Origin: Ignavibacteriales bacterium
GTDB lineage: Bacteria; Bacteroidota; Ignavibacteria; Ignavibacteriales; SURF-24
Direction: 5' to 3'
Assembly: GCA_003599415.1 (NCBI GenBank)
Contig: QZKB01000172.1
Coordinates: 1-38,355 of the forward strand
Length of the DNA stretch: 38,355 nt
The notes below the pieces were generated by a model that made no database searches, was not told the DNA's origin, and worked only from the letters and a program-made list of their open reading frames with translations. This document shows, in pieces, positions 33,001 through 38,355 of this stretch. Numbering within the stretch: the stretch's first letter is position 1; the number at the start of each line of letters is the position of its first letter. The translations under genes and the position numbers were made by a program.

Positions 33001-33386
33001 GTTGTTCCATCGCTATAATTCTCGCCGGAACCTTTGGGTACTTCAACAGAATGAAAGACACTAAGATCAACATTTATAGGGTCTGCAGGGTAGTCTCCAA
33101 CCATTCCGTAATTATAAAACACTGTTCTTATTTTGTTTGCGTCATGCGTACCGACGCGTTCAGCATCTACCCTGCCGCGTAATTCCTTTGAAACTACAGG
33201 CAACGGTGTCTGGGCAAATAAATCAGCATAAGAAATTATAAAAGCAGCTAAAGCAAACATTACTAAACCTGCCTTGTGGCTTTGCGTCTTTGCGATTAAT
33301 TTATTTTCCATTGAATAGTTTTTCCTGCAGAAATAAATTCTATTTCCTGAATGGAAGCTGAATATATTATTAAATATTTTTCTCAT
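30036..33386 (-). CDS. 1116-residue secreted protein with FN3-like and C-terminal sorting-type domain
   Basis: A very large secreted protein of no family I can name. Its signal-peptide core is at about 40-58 (ending LFAQ), after an unusually long N-region. The ATG at 33386 has an AGGAG site 8 bp upstream and is kept, but the ATG at residue 26 (33311) would give a normal signal peptide. The N-terminal part is beta-rich with aromatic/Gly stretches. A calcium-loop-like DNDDDGVTDEKRDG is at about 360, with another acidic Asp/Gly-rich stretch near 440-470. An FN3-like domain (about 582-705) has YIRLNWDDAAE and EGYRIYRSTDPVF. The C-terminus (about 1018-1116) has VVPNPYVGAA, IRIFTINGELV, APGLYIFHVES and a basic end, a variant T9SS sorting domain. 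It sits 3' of the SusC-type gene, where SusD would normally be. Confidence 0.8.
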   Translation of the reverse strand: MRKIFNNIFSFHSGNRIYFCRKNYSMENKLIAKTQSHKAGLVMFALAAFIISYADLFAQTPLPVVSKELRGRVDAERVGTHDANKIRTVFYNYGMVGDYPADPINVDLSVFHSVEVPKGSGENYSDGTTPFVLAKVKQRNNRDAIIMETGYRERQGTSPWENRVMRFEPRPGYFQPDPAINQGRSVAMSNDSRTWPDEWIDKLDDPDDPGWSGYWNGYFGKAAGADQESFVVYDDDFYDAWNYYPDTRDETRRGLGLRVEQRGFQWSNPQAGNVIFFHYDISNESTTEYDDNILFGLYMDSGVGGSSIGQDGVAESDDDNAYFDKSIGLNLVYTWDKNNHGVKGTTGYLGYSYLETPGNQFDLKDNDDDGVTDEKRDGGSGEKIVGQDQIRAYVNANYNLVNFESYIGPLDQRPAFVRGEWFTGDEDMDWIAEFHDTGADGIFETNDTGENDGIPTEGEPYFDKTDIDESDQIGLTGFKMNRIKAGIGAPTTQVDNIVFFDDGKEWPKRLYNIFTNPDSSFDIPLVQNYNIGFLFASGTFKLQIGKRERFSLALGFGKDLRELRSTIKVVQQIYKANYQFAVPPPLPTLNAFAGDGYIRLNWDDAAERAYDPITNQNDFEGYRIYRSTDPVFLDAQEVDFIDGTASIVNGKPIAQFDLVNNILGYTKTAVEGNAYFLGEDKGLTHTYKDTTVVNGQLYYYAVCAYDRGVDSIEIYPSENAITVSQTLRGGTILPSNVVAVYPGRQVLGYEPAEANKVEHFEGAGYGNVSVQVLNSELVPDNHQFIIDFVNPTDSVHAQAYRLIDETSSDTIFIYGSDFEGAGIGPVGSGLLPVVSTPYTVQIDTANTGFTSSSKTNINFSVRYASTTLPIGLRRPGYPDNLELIFSDQFLDTTLAAIGLPKKPAKIKVLAHGEEGDRQLDYRLYDPDNNATLSKSGEYIEVVTYSNANPTVAKTTWVITVDTTGQYMVGPIVPPTTGDNFNLKLKIPFDSGDRFRFTTKGQVVNSAKVKSDSEDKPYVVPNPYVGAASFEPQRFAVSGRGERRMEFRNLPRRCSIRIFTINGELVKELNHDGNINKGYLSWDLRTKDNLEIAPGLYIFHVESSEIDSYIGKFAIIK
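33272..33296 (-). repeat. Half-copy of the CGCAAAGACGCAAAG-type repeat inside a coding region
   Basis: Read on the minus strand, ATCGCAAAGACGCAAAGCCA matches the left arm of the palindrome at 28853 (A-CGC-AAGACGC-AAG in common). It encodes IAKTQSHK just before the signal-peptide core of the 1116-residue protein. Only one arm is visible here. Confidence 0.5.
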
Positions 33387-33387
33387 A

Positions 33388-36027
33388 TCATTTACTCCTA
33401 AAGGAAATTCCGATTTCTATTCTTCGTGGTTCATGAAAGCGCGAAGGATTGCGTAATGCAACTCTGTCTGAAACCGGGTTGACGGAATAATCCGGGCTTC
33501 CGGTAGTACTGAATACAAATCCGTTTACGTAATGAGTATTTAATAAATTGAACACACGTGCAAACACACTTAAATCAATAAAACCTAATGAAAAGAATTT
33601 TTCTGCGCGTAGATCAACAAGAACAAAACTTTCTTTTCTTCCGGAGTTCGTTTCAAGATCGGCACCGAATCCCAAACCTATTTCCGGGGTATACGGTTGC
33701 CCGCTTCCGAATTTAATAATTGCACTTATTGAATAGTCATCAGGTTCAAAAAGAATAGCTGTAGCATTAAGCGTGTGTCGTTGATCCCATCCAAACGGAA
33801 TATCACGTGGACGTGAATCTTTGCCTGCAGAAGCCCTGTTTGCAGTCTCCTGCGGGTCGCTTGAATTTCCCTGTGCGAATTGCAATGTGTAATCCAAAGA
33901 AGTGCTTAACGGACCAAATGCGCGCTGAGATAATGAAACGGTAAATCCATATGCACTTCCAAAATCTATGTTAGTAAACCTTGCATATTCTGCAGCGGTA
34001 TAAGTGCTTTGGAAATTTACACCAAGCAAGTCGCGGATATCTTTATAGAAGAATGATAATTCCAAACCGAGATAATTTGTTAAAGCCTGTTTCAATCCGC
34101 ATTCATATTGAACTGTCTTTTCCGGTTTCAAATCAGGATTGCCCATTACACCATAACTGATTCCACCGGCCTGCAATTCATTAAGTACTGTATAATCAGC
34201 ATTATTGTAAAGCAGTCCAAGTCCCGGCATCTGATAAAAATGTCCATAAGAGAAATAAATTGATGCTGCACTCGTTAAAGGAAAACTGAATCCCAATCTT
34301 GGAGCAAGAGCATGTTTTACTTTTGTATCTACAAGAGTAGATGTTGGTGCGCCTGCTATTGAATTAGCAGGATTCTGATAATCGCTTGGTACTTTTGCAT
34401 TGGCATCAAAGTATTCAAAACGAAGTCCGGCACGAACAACAAGATCACCCCATTCAAGTCTATCCTGCACATAAGCTGCAAGTTGTTTTGGGAAATATAT
34501 TTGAACTCCCGGGGTTTTTGGAATTGATTCTCTTGGTTGAAGAATCTGCTGGTCATTAACAAAAGTAGAGACAAGAAATCCGGGTGTTCCAAAAATCATT
34601 TTTGCATATTGATACTCCAAACCGGTCTCTATCATATTTGATCTGTCTACCTGCCAGGTGTAATCTCCTTTAACAATAATTGCGTTTGTCTGTTGTTTAA
34701 ATCTTGTTAAGTCAATACCCTGAATAATTGCCCCGTCTTCATAATTAGCATCACCCTGCGGTGCACCAGCTTCAAGGTAGCGCGGATCATAAATGCTTTC
34801 ATATTTATAATCTTTGTAATCAAAATAATTCTGACGAACATCCAGTTTGTAAAACATCTTATCGGATAAAGTATGTGTAAACTGTAAGCCGTGAGTAATT
34901 GATGTTGTATAGTTCGTTCTTATTCCATCAGGATTTAACCTGTAACTATGGTCGTAAGATGTTCTTTTAATATTCTGATAGCTTGCCTGGTAGCTAACCT
35001 GAATATTGTCCAATGATTGGTTAGTAATTTTAAACTGACCGCTCCATTCATTGTTTGTAAGCATCGCTATTTTTTGATTGTCGCCGGTTGGATTATAATT
35101 TTTCTTCTCAAAATCACTTGAATCAGTCGGATTAAATCTTCTATAGCCAAACAGGTAGCCGTTATTGTGGTATCGTCTTCCGCTAATGAAAAAAGTTGTT
35201 TGCGGAAGATATGTTGGGCCACTTAAGGTGAGCTGATAATTCTGTACTGTTAAAGGATTAAAATCTTTATTGTCCGGGTAACGTTTTGAATCGGTTGTAA
35301 AATAATCTCCTCCAAAAAATTCACCGCTCCATTCAAATTTATCCGAGCCGGTTTTTAATACTGCATTTACTACACCGGACATAGCCTGACCATACTTTGC
35401 ATCGAATGTACCGCTGATTACCTGCACTTCCTGCAGAACCGAACGATCAAGCTGCAATGTTGAAGCATTATTGTATGGATTATTTACAGTTACTCCATCA
35501 ACCTGGTACTGCACTTCTCCAATTCTGCCACCTCTGAAGTGTCCATCTACAACCCCAGCCTGAAGGTTAACGATTTCATTCAGTCCCTGTACGGGGAGTT
35601 TTTCCAATTCTTCTTTGCTAACAGTTGAAACTGAGCTCGTCTGGTTAAATTCAACAATAGGACGCTGAGCTACAATTGTAACCTGTTCACCTATAATTGC
35701 TTCAGTTGAAAGTACAATATCAATTTTCGTTGTCTGGTCAGCATTTATTTTTATATTCTGGACAACCTTTGTCTGATAACCGACAGAGCGCACTGAAATA
35801 CTGTAAGTACCGGCACGAAGGTTTAAAACTGAATAATATCCTTCAATATCCGTGACAGCACCCTGCTTGGTTCCTTCCACAATTATGCTTGCACCAATAA
35901 GCGCTTCACCGGAGTTGTCTGTCACCCTGCCCGATAATTTACCGGAAGTCTGAGAAAAAGCCCGCCCGGCTAACACAAATATCAACAACATCAGGACAAG
36001 TATTTTATAGTAAAATATTTTTTTCAT
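33388..36027 (-). CDS. SusC-type TonB-dependent receptor
   Basis: An 879-residue outer-membrane receptor. Signal peptide about 1-25 (RAFSQ). A carboxypeptidase regulatory-like domain (about 29-105) has GKLSGRVTDNSGEALIGASI, VTDIEGYYSVLNLRAGTYSI and YQTKVVQNI, the usual start of SusC-type and other Bacteroidota receptors. The plug follows (about 118-225, FNQTSSVSTVSKEELEKLPV, VDGVTVNNPYN, SGTFDAKYGQAMSGVVNAVL), then the barrel, ending RRIEIGISFRSK. It is somewhat shorter than classical SusC proteins of about 1000 residues. It heads a block with the 1116-residue protein and PorV-type gene (1- and 16-bp gaps) but no SusD homologue. It probably imports glycan fragments released by the locus's hydrolases. 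Confidence 0.92.
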   Translation of the reverse strand: MKKIFYYKILVLMLLIFVLAGRAFSQTSGKLSGRVTDNSGEALIGASIIVEGTKQGAVTDIEGYYSVLNLRAGTYSISVRSVGYQTKVVQNIKINADQTTKIDIVLSTEAIIGEQVTIVAQRPIVEFNQTSSVSTVSKEELEKLPVQGLNEIVNLQAGVVDGHFRGGRIGEVQYQVDGVTVNNPYNNASTLQLDRSVLQEVQVISGTFDAKYGQAMSGVVNAVLKTGSDKFEWSGEFFGGDYFTTDSKRYPDNKDFNPLTVQNYQLTLSGPTYLPQTTFFISGRRYHNNGYLFGYRRFNPTDSSDFEKKNYNPTGDNQKIAMLTNNEWSGQFKITNQSLDNIQVSYQASYQNIKRTSYDHSYRLNPDGIRTNYTTSITHGLQFTHTLSDKMFYKLDVRQNYFDYKDYKYESIYDPRYLEAGAPQGDANYEDGAIIQGIDLTRFKQQTNAIIVKGDYTWQVDRSNMIETGLEYQYAKMIFGTPGFLVSTFVNDQQILQPRESIPKTPGVQIYFPKQLAAYVQDRLEWGDLVVRAGLRFEYFDANAKVPSDYQNPANSIAGAPTSTLVDTKVKHALAPRLGFSFPLTSAASIYFSYGHFYQMPGLGLLYNNADYTVLNELQAGGISYGVMGNPDLKPEKTVQYECGLKQALTNYLGLELSFFYKDIRDLLGVNFQSTYTAAEYARFTNIDFGSAYGFTVSLSQRAFGPLSTSLDYTLQFAQGNSSDPQETANRASAGKDSRPRDIPFGWDQRHTLNATAILFEPDDYSISAIIKFGSGQPYTPEIGLGFGADLETNSGRKESFVLVDLRAEKFFSLGFIDLSVFARVFNLLNTHYVNGFVFSTTGSPDYSVNPVSDRVALRNPSRFHEPRRIEIGISFRSK

Positions 36028-36048
36028 ACTACCTCTACTGTTATTTAT

Positions 36049-36161
36049 CCTTCAAGGTTCTCAAGTGGTTAAAATGAGAAACCTTGAAGGTACTCTCTTA
36101 CTCGCTATGGAGAACCTTCAAGGATTACGCGGTGAATTCAACTATGCAAACCTTGAAGGTT
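36049..36161. repeat. Two tandem hairpins built from an AACCTTGAAGG repeat
   Basis: Four copies of AACCTTGAAGG in alternating orientation form two stems: CCTTCAAGGTTCTCA (36049-36063) with TGAGAAACCTTGAAGG (36075-36090), and AACCTTCAAGG (36113-36123) with CCTTGAAGGTT (36151-36161). They lie between the CBM9 T9SS gene and the SusC-type gene. No T run follows on the minus strand, so partial termination or mRNA processing is more likely than full termination. A related stem is at 22706-22742. Confidence 0.65.
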
Positions 36162-36165
36162 ATCA

Positions 36166-38052
36166 CTACTTCATCAAAATCATTTTACCAACTTTGCTTT
36201 CATAGGAAGTTCCGTCAACACCTTTCAAAACAACCTGGTAGAAATAAACTCCTGAAGAAAGATTGTTTGCATTAAAACTGTATTCATATCCACCGGCTGT
36301 TTTATTGCCTGTTACAACTTTGGTTATAAGTTGTCCAAGACTATTATAAATCAACAATGAAACATTACCTGCCTTAGGAATTGAATAACTGATTTTTGTA
36401 GTCGGGTTAAAAGGATTAGGATAATTGCCTTTTAATTCAAGTGAAGACGGTACTAAAGATACTTGTCCGTTATCAACGCCGGTAAGCTTATCAGGATCTA
36501 AAGCCATCCATGCAGCAGCTGGTCCACCGGCATGTTCTCTGAACCACCAGGTTCTTGTACCATAATTCTTTGCCGCATCATCAAATGAATCACCATCGTA
36601 TAAATCCATTCCTGCAAATAATACTTTATCACCAAGGTCTGCAGGATACCCGAACTTTGTAAGATCGAGTTTCATCTCAAGGAAATATCCTTCATCAATA
36701 TCAGTATTGTTATTTATAGTTGAAGCACCTTTTAACTTGGCGGCAATATTTGCACCGGAATCAATTAAAGCAGTTAAAGCATCATACGCCTGAAGTGAAC
36801 CATCTATGCTGAAATTCATTCGCAACAGTTTATAATTAGGATAATGTTCGTCAACATTTATATCACTGCGGTTAGCAAGAAGCACTCCTAAACCGTCAAC
36901 AGCATCATAAGTTTCAGAGCCTTGGATAAGCATATCATTTACGTCTGCACCAATGTAAAGGAATTGATCCTGGAAGAACATTTTAATTGTAGCATAAGAA
37001 GGATCAAGAACAGGTGGTTTTGAACCAGTTACCAATTCTGGCTGCCACTGTCCGCTTGCAAGCGGGCCAACACCGGGATAAGAAGCGCGCAATACCGAAT
37101 CATCCCAGGCGATATTAAATGAATACGCCCCATTCCATTGCGATTCATTCAGATCTCCATCAACTACCGGTTCAGGCCATCCGGTACCATTAGGAATAAC
37201 AACATCCGGCTCAACTACTGGCAATGCACCGGAATTAATTGTAACATCAGGACGGGTCATAACTCTTCCGAAGTTTGGTCCATGTGCATTACCCCAAGGG
37301 GCCTGCCACCAGGTGCGTGAAGCAGATATTTTACTTGCATCACCACTGAAAATATTGTCACCATCCCAGATGCTGTAATTAAGAGCAATTACTTCACCTT
37401 CAGATTTTGTTGCATCGTAACCTTGAGCACTAATATCAATTCTCATTTCAACCGTCCAGCTCTTATCCGGCAGGTTATCATTTGAAATACCATCAACAAC
37501 TGTAACGGCATCCCATGCAGCAATTTGCTCAGCAGTTCTGCCTACAAAATCCCAATCGCCCCACTTTCCAATAAACCTTGGAGGTCTTCCGATCCATGGA
37601 GTTAAAGTATCCTTACCACCGGCAAGCCACCATGTATAAAAATATTCTGATGCAGGAGCAGGGCGGGTTGAAGAACCTTTATCTTTAACAGACATTAATA
37701 TTGCATCCCATCTTGCCCAGTCTTTTGTTCCGCCGACCGAACTATCAGGAATTACAAAACCAAGATAAAGCTGGTTTCCGTCAATAAGGTATTTAACTGT
37801 AGCTCTTGTTGAATCTGTATTTGCCTCCGGTTGGAATTCAGAACGGTAGCCGCTTGATGGCAATGTTCCCTGAACTCCGTAAACAACTTCTACTGATTCA
37901 GCCTTTGACCATGCTGATTCATTCAGTACGCCATCAAGTGTAATCTGTTCGCCGGCAGTTGAACGTGCCCAAACAATATCTTCACGCGTTTTATATTGTG
38001 CATTTGCACAAACTGTTAATATCAGCAGTCCAAGTAATAGAAATCTTTTCAT
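36166..38052 (-). CDS. T9SS secreted protein with two CBM9-like domains
   Basis: A 628-residue secreted protein. Signal peptide about 1-18 (CANAQ). Two CBM9-like sugar-binding sandwiches follow: domain 1 (about 28-270) opens QITLDGVLNESAWSKAE and includes KYLIDGNQLYLGFVIPD and KSWTVEMRIDI; domain 2 (about 290-515) opens PVVDGDLNESQWNGAY and includes FFQDQFLYIGADVND and GYFLEMKLDLTKFGY. Both end with Trp-rich RTWW segments, which supports internal duplication. The last 90 or so residues are a T9SS type A domain (LKGNYPNPFNPTTKISYSIP, ending GKMILMK). A strong GGAGG site precedes the ATG. The ABC permease gene ends 45 bp upstream, so they are probably co-transcribed. The likely role is surface glycan capture; it has no catalytic domain. 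Confidence 0.88.
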   Translation of the reverse strand: MKRFLLLGLLILTVCANAQYKTREDIVWARSTAGEQITLDGVLNESAWSKAESVEVVYGVQGTLPSSGYRSEFQPEANTDSTRATVKYLIDGNQLYLGFVIPDSSVGGTKDWARWDAILMSVKDKGSSTRPAPASEYFYTWWLAGGKDTLTPWIGRPPRFIGKWGDWDFVGRTAEQIAAWDAVTVVDGISNDNLPDKSWTVEMRIDISAQGYDATKSEGEVIALNYSIWDGDNIFSGDASKISASRTWWQAPWGNAHGPNFGRVMTRPDVTINSGALPVVEPDVVIPNGTGWPEPVVDGDLNESQWNGAYSFNIAWDDSVLRASYPGVGPLASGQWQPELVTGSKPPVLDPSYATIKMFFQDQFLYIGADVNDMLIQGSETYDAVDGLGVLLANRSDINVDEHYPNYKLLRMNFSIDGSLQAYDALTALIDSGANIAAKLKGASTINNNTDIDEGYFLEMKLDLTKFGYPADLGDKVLFAGMDLYDGDSFDDAAKNYGTRTWWFREHAGGPAAAWMALDPDKLTGVDNGQVSLVPSSLELKGNYPNPFNPTTKISYSIPKAGNVSLLIYNSLGQLITKVVTGNKTAGGYEYSFNANNLSSGVYFYQVVLKGVDGTSYESKVGKMILMK

Positions 38053-38097
38053 TAGTTCCTCCTTCTTTTATTATTAGATTATTTCATTGTTCTATAT

Positions 38098-38355
38098 TTA
38101 TCCTTTCACACTTCCCATCATTATTCCTTTTATATAGGATTTTTGCAAAACCAAAAACACAATAAGTATTGGAATAATTGTAACGACAGAGCCTGCCATC
38201 ATTAACTCGGGATCTTTAGTATGTTCACCCATTAAGTTTGCAAGAGCAACAGGCAGAGTGTACATCGAGTTATCTGTTAAAGCTATTAAAGGCCAAAGGA
38301 AATCATTCCACGTTCCCATAAAAGTAAAAAGCGCAAGTGTAACAAGTATCGGCTT
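38098..38355 (-). CDS. Sugar ABC transporter permease, C-terminal part (cut by right edge)
   Basis: The C-terminal 85 residues of a MalG/AraQ-type inner-membrane permease (carbohydrate uptake, CUT1 family). The frame is open to the right edge; the ATG at 38319 is internal, not the start. Landmarks are FTFMGTWNDFLWPLIAL just after where the EAA loop would lie, SMYTLPVALANL, ELMMAGSVVTIIPILIVF as the last membrane helix, and the family ending QKSYIKGIMMGSVKG. It indicates that a binding-protein-dependent sugar importer continues beyond the window, upstream of the T9SS/SusC genes and probably in one operon with them. Confidence 0.92.
   Translation of the reverse strand, partial: KPILVTLALFTFMGTWNDFLWPLIALTDNSMYTLPVALANLMGEHTKDPELMMAGSVVTIIPILIVFLVLQKSYIKGIMMGSVKG

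Noticed and set aside
1..38355. tRNA, rRNA, CRISPR array, integrase or transposase genes
   Set aside because: Looked for on both strands in the gaps. Only short palindromic repeats were seen, none with regular spacer-repeat structure or a transposase frame.

Overview
The window looks like chromosomal DNA from a member of the Ignavibacteria/Chlorobi side of the Bacteroidota. It is AT-rich. Four encoded secreted proteins end in a type IX secretion (T9SS) type A sorting domain carrying the NYPNPFNP[ST]T signature common in that group. A PorV/PorQ-family protein is present. Several starts have strong AGGAGG-type ribosome sites. No rRNA, tRNA, CRISPR array or complete insertion sequence was recognised. 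The assignment rests on recognition of protein families, not on a search.

Layout. 1-8.2 kb: the start of a secreted protein leaving the left edge; a CNNM/CBS membrane protein (-); an adjacent pair of secreted M16 peptidases, one with a zinc site and one without (+); a DJ-1/PfpI protein; a small T9SS protein; gpmI (-). 8.4-12.9 kb: a TPM-domain protein, a Tat-type metallo-beta-lactamase-fold hydrolase, a palindromic MITE-like element, a hicAB locus whose toxin lacks its expected catalytic histidine, a DUF2721 membrane protein overlapping aat, and an outer-membrane beta-barrel protein. 12.9-17.6 kb: a tight minus-strand operon of TonB-dependent receptor, YfiR-like periplasmic protein and a sensor histidine kinase. 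The kinase's periplasmic part resembles the CHASE8 domain of YfiN, the known partner of YfiR. 18-21.3 kb: valS (-) and a divergent C_GCAxxG_C_C redox-type protein.

21.4-38.4 kb: one long minus-strand glycan-utilisation region. In transcription order it encodes a sugar ABC permease (cut by the right edge), a double CBM9-like T9SS protein, a SusC-type TonB receptor, an 1116-residue secreted protein with an FN3-like segment and a C-terminal sorting-type domain, a PorV-family protein, a PF10091/GH144-type glucanase, a multidomain six-hairpin glycosidase-like protein, and two further T9SS proteins with near-identical C-terminal halves. No SusD homologue is visible. A reasonable reading is that the receptor, the large secreted protein and the PorV-type protein form a T9SS-linked capture and uptake unit, the hydrolases cut a glucan-type polymer, and the ABC transporter imports the products.

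The observations most worth a second look are the YfiR/CHASE8-kinase operon, the SusD-less T9SS glycan locus, related repeat sequence found inside the N-terminal coding regions of two of its secreted proteins, the 88-bp identical block shared by two T9SS genes, and the toxin-dead-looking hicA.
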